Of a stretch of 64,000 bases of DNA, positions 1 to 10,940 are shown in pieces; the first letter of the stretch is position 1, and the number at the start of each line of letters is the position of its first letter. Both the position numbers and the translations under genes were made by a program. The DNA is taken from positions 1-64,000 of the forward strand of contig MU385932.1 in the NCBI GenBank assembly GCA_022497145.1, in the 5' to 3' direction. Source of the DNA: Rostrohypoxylon terebratum. Lineage: Eukaryota; Ascomycota; Sordariomycetes; Xylariales; Hypoxylaceae. The notes beneath the pieces were generated by a model that saw nothing but the letters and a program-made list of their open reading frames with translations, ran no database searches and was not told where the DNA came from.

Positions 1-1599
1 CTAAAGCACTCAAGCTCTCGCTGTGTTACAGCTACTTCTCAACGCCTGATCTTGTTGTATCTAATACACTGGCTTCAGGCAGTAGCTTCAACAGTCGGTG
101 GCGTAGTTCGCCTTGTGCTGTTCCAAGACAATCCCATGACTATAGTGTCTCGATTTAAGAGTCTGGATAGTTTTCCTAATGTTTGAGACATGGCGGCAAG
201 GGCATGCTATATTATATAACGCACTTCTCCCCATCCATGTTGTCACACCGGTATGTGATGTCAAGATGCATTGTGCAGTACGGCCGCATACAAGTCAGAC
301 CGGTATTATCATGCAAAGAAGCTATCACCACTTATTATTGGAAGCCGTTGGTCAGGTGCCTAGATTCTTACCTAACTAACGCATTCGAATGCAGCGGAGG
401 CGTTGGTCGCTGAGCATGTATTTTGTACTTTAGGCTTCAAACATCCAACTCCCTGAAGAAAACGATTTGAGGACCCTGGCACCTACATACTCTAAGCAAG
501 CCTTCATGCAGCCTTTGTCACATATGCCTCTTGAAGTAAAACTGTACTTATATTTACTATTCACCAATTTAAAAAAAAATCCAATCATTCCACAGAGAGT
601 TCCTGGGTTCCTGATTTATTGTAATCTGCGATGTCCCTTTACGGATTCTATGACGAGCTATACATCCTAACCGGCTTTCGAAGACTTAGTGCATCAAGTA
701 ACTGCAGATCCCGCCTGCACCCAAAAGCCATGTTAAGAACACCCCACACGATCGTGTTGTAACCTAGAAACCATCATAGAATCTTTATTTGCCCCCAGTA
801 GAACAATAAGGTAGCCAGTACTGATTACTGACATAACCAGCTTACCGTCAGTGCTACCAACATATGGTGGCTTTAAGGATGCTAACTAGAATCGAGTTTT
901 ATTGACGGTGCTATAAGATGCTTCGAGACTCACGGTTCGCGGTATGGATAGGCTTGACGCATGCCTACGCGGGACTTCGTCCGGGATCCGTAAACTGAAG
1001 GGAATTGCCTTAAGACGTGATGGTTTAAGGCGTTTATGGCGAGTGGATCTTTTCAGAAGGTTATTGCTTCAAAGCTTGTTATATATGGATGCATATGCGA
1101 TTCATAGTTGGTGAGGCTCTTTCTTAGTCCACATCAAAAGCTGTTGCGACGGGGTATTAGGCCGTATCCTAGGACCTAGGTGGGTTAAATGGAAAACCCG
1201 AATATGTGAACCAGGTCGGTGATGTCGTGATTACCCTACACGACATAACTTAGGTAGGTATTTTGACGTTTCACCAAGAGGCATTCATTTGGTTTATTGC
1301 TGTATTTTTCTGTCAAATCACTTCACGGCCTACATTCTGAAATGGATAACATTAGAAACTTGAATGAAGTTAAGATGTTAGTGCTATCCCCGTGAAAGCA
1401 CGGACTTAATATTATAGCTCGTCATTAGTAATATTAGTATAGATCTAGATCGCGATCAAATTAAACGCCTCCACTACCCAAACAGCAAGAGAAAGACGCG
1501 TTAAATTCATGATTCCCAGTAGCCACTGAAATCAGAAATTTCACATTTCAAATCTCAGTCTCTAAAACCACCTTTCCAAGCCAGCAAATCAACACCAAG
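1..1599. other. No gene recognised
   Basis: Only short open frames lie here and none resembles a known family. The DNA is moderately AT-rich and includes one copy of a TAGGTAGG-type motif at 1251-1260. The last 150-200 bases are probably the promoter and 5' UTR of the gene starting at 1600. Confidence 0.5.
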
Positions 1600-2518
1600 A
1601 TGAGCGCCAAACGAACCCCTAGCCAGGCAAACCTTGAGGAGCATGGAAATGCGCTGAAACAGACCAAAATCACATCGATGATTGGCGCGCCATCCAATTT
1701 GCCCAGCACAACAGACGACGATGTTGTCTCTCAACCAGCAAAGAAGGCAACCGCTCAAAACGATCCTACGGCAGCGAAGCTGTACAAGGACACGCTGAGC
1801 GAAATAGACAAGGAATTCAACGAAATGCTGGAGATGTACGAGCCCAACCCAACCCCGACTAGCGGCGTGGTAGGTCACTTCTCGCAGCACCAAATAGTTG
1901 AACTCGATCTAACGAAAACAGACATCCGAAGACTTCGCCGAAATGATGGTGTTCCTCCTCCCAAAAGCGCGAGAATTGGCAGAGATAGACCCTGTTATGG
2001 CGTTCAACCTAGTCCTCGACCTCGAGGGCTGCGTAAAAGCCAGCGGGTGGGGTAATATAGACAAGCCGTACCAGAAACTGGACAACTTCCTCGTCTCACT
2101 TATCAACACGCGCTTGGCCCTCGACGAGAACAAAGGTCTAGTTCCGGGGCAAGAATACAAAGTCGAACCGCCGCACGAGGAGGTCGGAGTGCAGGAACGG
2201 GAGTTGTACAGATTGAATAGAGACCAGTGGAAGAAAAGGAGTCCGAATAAGCAAGCGCGGGTGAGGTTAGAGAGGGCGCATCGGGAGGATTTGCGGGATC
2301 TCCTTGAAAGACGGAGAGAGAGGAGAGAGACGGCGGAGGATTGGGCCGGAAATGCGCTAAATGATTTATTGGAGACGGGAGGACGGATTGATCAGTATGG
2401 GATCGGCCGAGATTATTTTCGGAAGAGTATTGATTTATTGGCGGAAGTAAAGGGTATCGAAAGACCTTCACTTCCGAGACCGCCTCGCGAATTATGGGCA
2501 GATATGATGGAATGTTAA
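1600..2518 (+). CDS. Unrecognised 288-aa protein, two exons
   Basis: I do not recognise the family. The first exon is 1600-1869 and the second 1922-2518. The 52-nt intron has a GTAGGT donor, a CTAAC branch point and a CAG acceptor, and it joins in phase 0, so two overlapping frames become one 288-residue protein. The N-terminal third is polar and low in structure. The centre (about residues 95-150) is a compact alpha-helical stretch beginning around an FAEMMVFLLPKARELAEIDP segment. The region from about residue 180 to 225 is strongly charged and rich in Arg and Glu, suggesting a coiled coil or nucleic-acid contact. No signal peptide or membrane segment is visible. The gene converges with the peptidase gene that ends at 2826. 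The start is the first ATG of the frame. The model is well supported by its splice signals; the function is unknown. Confidence 0.75.
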
Positions 2519-2825
2519 GTGGCTGGAAGATACGCCCCACACCTACAAAATATATATATGTGCTCATCACCTGAGTCTATCTCAATAAGGTATATAATTC
2601 TAGCGTGGCGGGTATAGACTCAGGGAAAGACAGGTTACTTATGAATTGACGGCATAGAAAAGGGCATCGCAAGTGTACAGGTAGAACTACAAATAAATGC
2701 TTACTCGGGTAGGCAACTCAAAGAGGGGTTAATCGGGGCAGAATATAGAAGATGGTTATGTCTTCAATTAATGGGTAGGTAGATGAATACAAAATATGGC
2801 AAGCGGGTAGTACAAGTTGAGCTCG
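2519..2825. other. Convergent intergenic spacer
   Basis: This 307-bp 3'-3' spacer separates the gene ending at 2518 from the peptidase ending at 2826. It is AT-rich and includes a TA-repeat tract near 2550. It presumably holds both polyadenylation regions. No gene is seen. Confidence 0.5.
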
Positions 2826-4553
2826 TTACCAATCCCAAATTTGAGCCAGCTCGATCTGCGCTTTATGAATCTTTTGATCTTCCAGATCATCGAAGTGCTT
2901 CTGCGCCTTCACCTTGCCACCTTCGTCCGGCTTGATGAAGTACTTCCCATCTACCTCGCATTCTGCGTAGCTATCCGGCAAGGTCCCGTTAATCAAGAAT
3001 GCCCTAACATGTTTGGCAAGGCACGTGGAAGGAATGGAAACAGAGCAGTGTCCATAGCCTTTCACTTCAACAATCTTAGAATCTTTGAAAGCTGCATTTG
3101 CGGATCGGGCGGATTGCAGCGGGCATACGGGATCGTAAGTCGTCGACAGAATAAGCACTGGGTGCAGAGTCTTGACGCCTACGCGCGGGACGTACTTATG
3201 GGTTCTGGGAATTTGCCATTGCTGCTTGTTATAGTATCCTCCGTATTCCGTTGGAGCGAAAATGCTCTGATTCGTGTACGGAACAAGAAGATCAAGTATT
3301 GAATCCCTGTCCTGAGGCCAGTATGATGCGCCGGAAGCACCGTCATTCAAGGTGATGAATTCGGTGGCCTCGCCGGCAATACCCCAAGGTTCACTCAAAC
3401 CATACGAGAGCAAAGCCTCTGTCGCATTGCCCTTAAGTACTTGAGCTAATCGTTCAGCTAGAGAATACCAATTTGCTGGCTTATAGAGCGCTGGAAAGAT
3501 GGCATTGTACCATATCGTCTCGTAATCAACTATGCCGTAGACGGTGTTGTTGATATAGACGCTAAGCGGGGCGTCCTTCAGGTCCTGGGCTAGCGAGGAT
3601 AGCCTAGCTTTTAGCGAGTCTTTCGACGCTGCCAGTGACGACAAGGCGCAAACCTCGCCAGCCTTAATGCACTCATCCAAAAAGCCCTCTAAAACCTTCT
3701 CGGTATCAAAAAACATCTCGGTGTCCAAAAGGCCTTCGTACCAGTCAAATTGATTGGCGACACCGTCAATTATGACACGCTCAGAACGCTCAGGGAACAT
3801 CGTCGCGTAAGTCTGGCCTAAAATTGAGCCGTAGCTGAAGCCCCAATACACCATATTATCTTGCCCCACGGCATCAAGAATGCTGTTCATATCAGCAGCT
3901 GTCTGAGGCGTATTAAGATATAGCGCATGTTCGCCCATGGTATCGGCGCACGCCCTAACAAAATTGTGCGACCACGTATATGCCTCGATGCTATCCTCGA
4001 GGATCTTGGTATTACGCACGCGCGACCGCTCACGGCGCGTCTCAGCATCAGGATAGCACTGAGCTAGCGGCTGTGAGCTATTGATGCCCCTAGGATCGAA
4101 ACTCAACAGATGGAAGTTTTCGCCGACGATTTTGCTTAGCTGCTCGCCTTTGCGGTATACAAACTCAATTCCACTAGCACCCGGCCCGCCGGGATTGAGG
4201 AATAGATTCTGAGTCGCATTGGCGCCGCGTAAGCGAATCAGCGGGATGTTGAAGGTCTTGTCGCCGGAGTTGTCGGCGTTGAATTGGTCCATGGGCACAT
4301 CGATGTTACTGCACTCTAGTGGGCGTCCTCCTAGATTGCCGCATCTTTCCCAAGCGATTCGCTCACCAGGATAGGTGAGTCGCGTTGGGTTATTATCGTG
4401 ATGAGAGCAACGCGACGGGAGGGGCAGTCTAGCCCTGAAAACCGGGATTGAAACCAACAATGCCGCTGCAGCAACCCATTTCCAAACCGCCGGGCGCCGC
4501 CGCTGTGGCTGTAGAAGGGTGTTTGTCTCAATGAAGTTTTTGCTCTTCTCCAT
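2826..4553 (-). CDS. S33-family alpha/beta hydrolase, tripeptidyl aminopeptidase-like (TAP)
   Basis: This is a single-exon 575-aa alpha/beta hydrolase of the proline iminopeptidase/tripeptidyl aminopeptidase group (MEROPS S33), which removes short peptides from protein N-termini. Residues about 23-43 form one hydrophobic segment after an Arg-rich stretch, so the protein is secreted or held as a type II membrane protein. The oxyanion motif NPGGPGASG follows near residue 120. The nucleophile elbow GFSYGS places Ser240. The C-terminal TAP domain supplies Asp474 in TTYDPVCP and His502 in GYGHCS, so the catalytic triad is complete. Several Asn-X-Ser/Thr sites fit a secretory route. The gene diverges from the YbjQ-like gene at 5733. 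The family call is secure; the natural substrate cannot be read from sequence. Confidence 0.9.
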   Translation of the reverse strand: MEKSKNFIETNTLLQPQRRRPAVWKWVAAAALLVSIPVFRARLPLPSRCSHHDNNPTRLTYPGERIAWERCGNLGGRPLECSNIDVPMDQFNADNSGDKTFNIPLIRLRGANATQNLFLNPGGPGASGIEFVYRKGEQLSKIVGENFHLLSFDPRGINSSQPLAQCYPDAETRRERSRVRNTKILEDSIEAYTWSHNFVRACADTMGEHALYLNTPQTAADMNSILDAVGQDNMVYWGFSYGSILGQTYATMFPERSERVIIDGVANQFDWYEGLLDTEMFFDTEKVLEGFLDECIKAGEVCALSSLAASKDSLKARLSSLAQDLKDAPLSVYINNTVYGIVDYETIWYNAIFPALYKPANWYSLAERLAQVLKGNATEALLSYGLSEPWGIAGEATEFITLNDGASGASYWPQDRDSILDLLVPYTNQSIFAPTEYGGYYNKQQWQIPRTHKYVPRVGVKTLHPVLILSTTYDPVCPLQSARSANAAFKDSKIVEVKGYGHCSVSIPSTCLAKHVRAFLINGTLPDSYAECEVDGKYFIKPDEGGKVKAQKHFDDLEDQKIHKAQIELAQIWDW

Positions 4554-5732
4554 CTTTATCCTTTCCAGTTGGAATCATGTGTGTTTTCCTGATTTCTAAG
4601 TTGTAAAAATGATGGAGAAAATCTTACATCTTACGCATGAAAACCTCCGCGAAGATGCACGGAAACCTGGGTTAGGTGGGCCAGGGTAGCGACCAGCGCA
4701 AATGGAGTGCTATGCTGCGATGAGGTCAGCACAACCCTTGACTCACCTACAAAAGGTTACAACAAAAGCTGAGATTAGTTTAAGGCACCGATATTACCAA
4801 TAGAGACATTTGTTTTCCTATTAAGGACATCGTCTATAATGTATAATGTTGCTTGTGATGTTGAAATGATATCCTAAGTTTTTGCAGGAACCACGAGTTT
4901 AGAAAAGCGACGAATTCAAATCATCTGGAAAAATAGACTTAGTAATCAAGAGCACGCCGACCTAATTGTAGCTTATATAATATCATTGTGGTGACTAAGC
5001 TGAACCTTAGAAGCGGTACACTGTGAAGCTACTTGTTTCTAAGGTTCAACTTTCAACGGCTTAATCACCTAAACTAACTGAATACCCACTGGATTCCAGC
5101 AGCTTTATCCACTAGATTATAGTGAGTAAAGCGTTAGAAGGCTTAACCTTGAAAATGAATACAGTGTCCCGCGTTTATTTACGTAAGAGAGCACAGACCA
5201 ATCAGCGTCTGTTCCATGTGCAAGACTTTTGGCCGCAAGCTTCGTGAGCATTTTTTATGTCTAACATGTTGCGTGCTTAATGTCCTACTATATGAGAGAT
5301 TTAAAGTTCGTAGCATTTCTGTAACTACTACGACGAATACACGATGAATCACGACGTAGCCAATCACCTCAAAATTGCTTGTAAGTTCAACTAAAACAAC
5401 CGCTAATAGCAGTCCTAGAAAAACAGTTAGGTAGTATTACACTGCCCCCAATAGGACTTGAGGCGGGGGTACCGTAGCACTGAAACTAAATGCGAAATAC
5501 GGCGCACATACACCGTCCGTTTTAGGCAAGTTCGGGACACAACCAGCCAATCGCATGCTAGAAACCTCCCAGGCGTTTTTCCAACGAAGAGAAGGATGAC
5601 CCGATTGATGACAGTAAAAAGGACATATAAGAGTTCAATAATCTAATGAAGCTGAAGTTTTGATTTGGAAATACAGGCAACCGAAAATTGCAGTCGAAAA
5701 CACGCGATATTACTTAGATACGCTTAGTAAAG
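4554..5732. other. Divergent intergenic region
   Basis: This 1.2-kb region lies between two divergently transcribed genes and must hold both promoters. It is AT-rich, with a TATATAAT stretch near 4975 and a perfect 12-bp inverted repeat at 5001-5048, listed separately. No convincing coding sequence is present. Confidence 0.5.
5001..5048. repeat. 12-bp perfect inverted repeat
   Basis: The arms TGAACCTTAGAA (5001-5012) and TTCTAAGGTTCA (5037-5048) are exact reverse complements separated by 24 bases. They lie in the divergent promoter region. This could be a transcription-factor dyad, an RNA hairpin, or the ends of a tiny decayed element; the sequence alone does not decide. Confidence 0.7.
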
Positions 5733-6218
5733 ATGTCGTCGCCCGCTAACCCACCGGCCAACATTCCGGCACAGCTATCGGATCTTCACTGTTTCACAGA
5801 GACCGAAGGAGTCATCACTACCACCATGTTCGACGTACCCGGATATCGAGTCGTCAAGGTTCTCGGTGCCGTGTACGGACTAACAGTCCGCTCTCGCAAC
5901 TGGGCTGCTAGTATGGGAATGGTGATTAAGAGCATCGCAGGTGGCGAGCTACAATGGTTTACTAACATGGTATAATATGCATCGCCTAACCCTGGGTTTC
6001 TCGTTTATTAATGACAAGACCAGCTCTATTCAGCACGAAACGATGCCATCAGCCGAGTCGTAGCTGAGACAAAAGCGCGAGGCGGAAACGCCATCATAGC
6101 CCTCCGCTTTGAATCAGGCGATATGGGAAGTTTTGCGCAGTGCTCTGCGTACGGCACCGCCGCTATTGTCGAGAAAATCGATCCCGCTACACAGGTGGCC
6201 CCGCAACTTTACCATTGA
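5733..6218 (+). CDS. YbjQ/UPF0145 (heavy-metal-binding-domain) family protein
   Basis: A two-exon gene: 5733-5969 and 6024-6218. The intron is 54 nt, with a GTATAA donor, an internal CCTAAC and a CAG acceptor, and joins in phase 0. The product is 143 aa. It matches the YbjQ/UPF0145 family (Pfam YbjQ_1), which is small, widespread in bacteria and found in many fungi. Family hallmarks visible are the VPGYRVVKVLGAVYGLTVRS strand-turn region (about 38-57), a Gly-Gly-Glu-Leu turn, a SARNDAISRVVAETKARGGNAI helix after the splice, and a C-terminal YGTAAIVEKI strand. The precise biochemical role is not established; metal binding is only a family label. The residues across the splice junction read as an uninterrupted family pattern, which supports the model. 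Confidence 0.88.
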
Positions 6219-7381
6219 TCTGGGTGGCACTTAATTTGAATTTATTCATGACATGGACATAGTTAACATAATAAGAAACATAATGGAATGTAAAAGAATA
6301 GAATAGGGTTGAAAGAACATTTTACATCTCAGTGAAAGCTATCCCCTAGATCACCCAGAAGGTCAGGAAATTGACACCAGCAAATTGGCGCATTTTCCAA
6401 TGTTCATGGAATTTGTACATTTTTGACCTCGTAAATTAAAGTTACCTATTTAAATGAATTCCCAATTGCTTCGCGCTTCTTATAGCAATTTTCTCTCCTC
6501 ATACATACCTACCAAATATGTTTCGTTTGTTGTGTTAGGTAGGTAATTTCAGCTTATGTCAGCCTGGCTTTTTAATTATGTAAGTTACCCAGGGTTAGGG
6601 TTAGGGTTGGAGTCAACATGTATGGTAGAGCCAGTCAATACAAAGCGCGGAATCATCCATATCATTTATTCCTAGCTTAAGAAATGAAAATACTTGACAT
6701 CCATACTTACCTATTCAACAATTCAGAATGCAAAAGTAACAAGCCTGTCATTTTAGCCCTTTAAACCTGTGAGAAAGTCCTCCGATGTCAGGGTCACCTA
6801 CTGCACCGGCTCTTGGCCGGAAGGAACAGGCACAGCAACTTTGCAGATTATCACGTCCGTTGCAAACATATAGACTCCAACGAGCTTTGTAGATGTGTCG
6901 AGAGGCATCAGCCAGAACACTTCATGTAGTGCGAGTTATGGGCGTCCTCGTGAATCGAAAATATCGCGTATCTGGCGCCCAATCGATCACTGCGAACTCC
7001 AAGGTCGCTAAGCGTAGCGGCATTCTTTGCCTGACGATCGCAAATCGCAGACTGGGCTTAGGAGTCATCAATCAATTTCTCAAGTCAACAGCGCTATTAC
7101 AGTGAATAGGTAGATTTGAACAGCTCAGAATTGGCTTGTGGGGGCACGAGTGCCTAAGATCGGGACTTGACTGAGAGACCATTACATGAAGAGTTATCAA
7201 GGCCATCCCCGACTGATTTCAATCTACGCCTAGTTTCGCAAGCACTTTGAAAATATGGTTGATTCATACATCGAGACTATGTACTTCAATGAAATAAGAC
7301 ACATGATATCATAGTTAGACAGTGCTACAAGTGACAACAAAGCAACCCCTGTACGCCTCGGCCATGCAGTCTTTTGACATT
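6219..7381. other. Convergent intergenic region with telomere-like tract
   Basis: This 1.16-kb region separates the 3' ends of the YbjQ-like gene and dapB. It is AT-rich and holds an interstitial telomere-like tract at 6592-6609, an adjacent TAGGTAGG-type motif at about 6534-6547, and an ATG-initiated 70-codon frame at 6893-7105 that resembles nothing I know. No gene is called. Confidence 0.5.
6592..6609 (+). repeat. Interstitial telomere-like repeat
   Basis: Three consecutive units of the fungal telomere hexamer (GGGTTA, GGGTTA, GGGTTG) lie in the spacer between two convergent genes. Such short tracts can mark old break repair or telomere insertion. They can also act as telobox sites for Tbf1/Myb-type proteins, although the convergent 3' setting makes a promoter role less likely. 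Confidence 0.7.
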
Positions 7382-10217
7382 CTATGATGAACTATCCCGG
7401 GCCACGTGCGTCGAAACCAAGTCGCCGGTCTCGGCTCCCGCTCTCCTGACTATCTCTATATCTCTCTTCGCCTTATTTGGTGTGGGCTTCGCGTCCGTGA
7501 CTTTAAGCCACTCACCGTTAAAAGCGTTGACAAGCCAATTAGTCAGTTCTGAGCAATCATGTTAGTAAGCATATCCACTTCCACATCTTAGAAGATCAGA
7601 TGGGATGGTAGAAAAGGGAGAACCTACTATCATAAACAATCCGATTCGCGTTATGGAAGTAAATTCCGTGGTTCGAATCGGGGAACATATGTAAATCATA
7701 ATTCTCCACGTTCGCCATATCCAGCTTATCCAGCAGCGTGAGCGTGTTCTGCATGTGCACATTATCATCCGCCACGCCGTGCATAACCAAAAACCTAACA
7801 TTTTGCCCTAAGGCAGTGGCATTGCTCACAGCAGTCTTATCGTATCCATCGGCGTTCAACTGCGGTGTGAGCATGTATCGCTCCGTGTAGATGCTATCGT
7901 AGAACCGCCAATCCGTGACCGGCGCGACGGCCATCCCGTACCGAAATGTCTGTCCTGCGTCTTGCTCTAGCGTCTTGAGTGTTTGGAATCCACCGTACGA
8001 CCAGCCCCAAATAGCAATACGTGTCTCATCAACGTAGGATTTCGCAGCCCAGATTTTTGCCGCAGCAATTTGGTCGTGCGCCTCATATTGTCCGAGATTC
8101 TTGCGCACAACGACGCGCGCCTTGCGGCCAATGAACCCGGTACCGCGTCCGTCGACGGTGATCACTATGTAACCTAGATTAGAGGCGACGTACGTCTGGA
8201 AGTTTACGTTGAACTGCTTGTCTACCGATTGCGAACCGGGTCCAGAATACTGGTGGAAGAGCACGGGGTATTTCTTCTTCGGATCGAAGTGTGGCGGTCT
8301 GCGCTCAACGTAGTTCAGCTCGACGTCGTCTACTGTGATTGTGCCGTAGTCCAAAATAGGGAGTTCGTGCTTCTTCGCCTTGTCTGCCAGGTCCTTGTTC
8401 TCTTCGATGATATGTTCGTACACCTCGGGGTTGCTCGGGGTACTTATGACCTTTTGTGTAGGTACATTAGGTCCCCTGTTGGTGAGGAGAGCATATCCGG
8501 CCTTAGTAGAGAACGAAACATCATAGTAGGCTTCCTTGCTAATATCAGTTAGCTCTTTCAAGTGGGATCCATCGAACTTGACACTATAGACATGTCGTTG
8601 AATGGAAGATTCCTTTGTAGCGACGAAGTAGGCGACGTTGTTCTTCAAATCGACGGCAGAAGGAGCTGAGACGACTTCCCATTTGCCTGAAGTCAACATG
8701 ACGGGTGTATCAGTGTCTAGAGGACTGAAATAAGCCATGTGATCCCCATTATCGTGGATAACGGTGTCGAGATATCCATCTTCAGGTCTGCCGTTTGCAG
8801 GATCGGCAGGGATGTAAGTTGTGTCATGTGAGATCTCGAACCATCCCCCGTCAATCTTCCCAACGTCGACCGTCCTAACGGTCTTGCCCGTGCGAGCAGT
8901 GACATCGACTAGGATGACACGCATTATGTCGCTGACGCGGTTTGTCTCCTTAACAAGCACCTTGCTACCAGCCCACGTGATATCAGTGATCAAAAGATCA
9001 TCAGGCGCAAAGCCTCCCTCGATCTCGACAGAGAACACATCGCCTCGAGCCATATCGTAGAAGAGCAGATCAACAAATGGGTTTGGAGCGCCTGACTTCG
9101 GGTATTTGAGCTGTTGTACCTCTGGGTAGCTCTCCTTACCGGGCGAAGGGGTCTTGCCGCTTGGCCTGTCAATGAAGAACTGAACCGGGTACTCGGGCAC
9201 AAGGGTCTCGTTCGTCCTCAGGAAAGCCACGAATTCGCCGCTCTCAGACCACCACGTCGCGCTATTATCACCAAAGACCTCTTCTTCATACACCCAGTCC
9301 GGGATGCCGTAGAAATACTCCGGTCCTCCGTCCTTAGTAATCTGTACAACACTATCCCCTCCCAGTTTACGCACGTACAAGTTGTTAGCACTCGTAAAAG
9401 TGACGGCATCGCTCTTGGGGCTCCACTGCGCCAGTTGTACCCGTAGTCCAGGATCCTTGGGGTTTAAGGGCTCGGCCTTTTGGGTATCCACATCGAAGAT
9501 CCAGTATACACCGGTGAACGAATGTCTCCAAACATCTCTGGTGTCGGTGGCGATAAGAACCTTCTTCAGATCAGGACTAGGCCAAACCCGATCCGGGTAC
9601 AATTTTCGGCCGCCAGCGTCGAATAATCGTTCCTTCATGAGAGTCTGCGCGGATGCAATCTTTCCTCCATTGGCTATATGATCATCGTTCTGGCTCCGAA
9701 CGTCTTCGACGACGAGGTAGTCCTTTCCAGCAGCACCTTTTTCCAGCAGCAAACCGTCTTCCCCATTCGCACCGGCAATCCAACTTATGCTATGGCTCTG
9801 GGGTCGCCAGTACCCCTCCATTACTTGGTCCAAGGTGACCTTCTTCCCGGATCCGCGGGATGCCGTGGCCGTCGGATCATGTTCCTTCTGCGAAGAATGC
9901 TGGTAGGATTTCGTGGATAAGTACGTAAATAAGCCGACCACCCAGGCTGATAGAAATATGCCCACTAGTACCAACATAAACCTCTTGAAGTTCTTATCGA
10001 CTCCGACAACCCTCTTCGGCGGTAGCGGGAGGAAAGATCCTTCTTCATCTTCGGAGTCGCGGTCATGCCGTAGCGGATCTTCGTCTTCTAAATCAGCAAG
10101 CTCGCCATTGAGCTTCTCTCGTTCGCTCAGCCGTTCGAATACCAGACTCGTGGTGGAGACGGAGGATAGCGAGTCATGCGATTGTCTCGGGGACGCAGTA
10201 CCTGGTAGAGTAACCAA
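7382..10217 (-). CDS. Dipeptidyl aminopeptidase B (vacuolar, type II membrane, S9B)
   Basis: This is the fungal DPP IV homologue dapB, which removes X-Pro or X-Ala dipeptides in the vacuole. The long exon is 10217-7628. A 79-nt intron (GTAGGT donor, TACTAAC branch, CAG acceptor) leads to a last exon at 7548-7382 that completes the conserved VYDKLTNWLVNAFNGEW end. The product is about 918 aa. An acidic cytosolic tail of about 80 residues precedes one membrane anchor (about 80-103), then a beta-propeller and a hydrolase domain. Numbered from 10217, the triad is Ser740 in GWSYGG, Asp818 in ADDNVH and His850 in NHGIYFH. The start is unsettled. Position 10217 is a TTG codon, and no in-frame ATG lies between the upstream stop and the membrane segment. 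A short upstream coding exon is therefore probably missing from this model. Confidence 0.9.
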
Positions 10218-10940
10218 GTTAGCCGGAGTCGAGCCTCTTCTACCCTTCCACCCGAATAATTATTTCTCATACCCATTGTCGCGTATTTATTCCCGAGCCA
10301 AAAAAGAGGCCATTCGTAGTCGGTGTGCCCAAATCACTCGCTGCGATGTCGCTCTCTTAATTATAGACTGTGAGTCGGGATTGAAGGTAATGGAAAGGTT
10401 TCGGAAAGTGAATGGTATCCGAAAGTGCTCCTGAGATGAGATGTGGCGTCACCTCCTGACGCGTCACATTGCACTAAGTATCCTAAGTATCACCTGTGGC
10501 TCAGATAAGTTATCATGCACAGCCACAGCCACAATATGAGCCACCCCCATACTTCCAACCCACCCACTTCATTCAAGTTCAACAACCATCATTAGAATGT
10601 CACGATCAATGCTCAATTCACCATCAAGGCTGAGACTTTTAATGGTTTCTATCTGTGTTATTCCCATTTAGCACCTATGTAAGGTATTCAGAGTATCACA
10701 CGTCGCGCCTCTCTACACGAAGCCCGCATGCTGCCACCTAAGCATTTCATCGATGTCATTCCGTCATCCATCCCTCCGTAAAATCAAATCGTCAGTCAAC
10801 TCATCTCCTTAATAAGCCCAGATTGAGCTCAATCTCTAGATATCCCCCTAGCGATGCTCAGTCCATGTCGTGATGTACCGGTTAACTCCCACCGATGCGT
10901 TGTCGAATGCTTTCAAAGTGAGACCGCAGCTCGTAGAAAG
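10218..10940. other. dapB upstream region
   Basis: This 0.7-kb stretch lies upstream of dapB and downstream of the F-box/ankyrin gene. It probably contains the dapB promoter and an unrecognised first exon. It carries a perfect palindrome at 10457-10466, listed separately, and C-rich, CA-rich tracts around 10515-10590. Confidence 0.5.
10457..10466. promoter_or_regulatory. TGACGCGTCA palindrome, candidate bZIP/MCB-type site
   Basis: A perfect 10-bp palindrome about 240 bp upstream of the dapB frame. Its core ACGCGT is the MluI cell-cycle box bound by MBF-type factors, and its TGAC/GTCA flanks resemble CRE/ATF half-sites. A role in dapB expression is inferred only from position. Confidence 0.35.
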
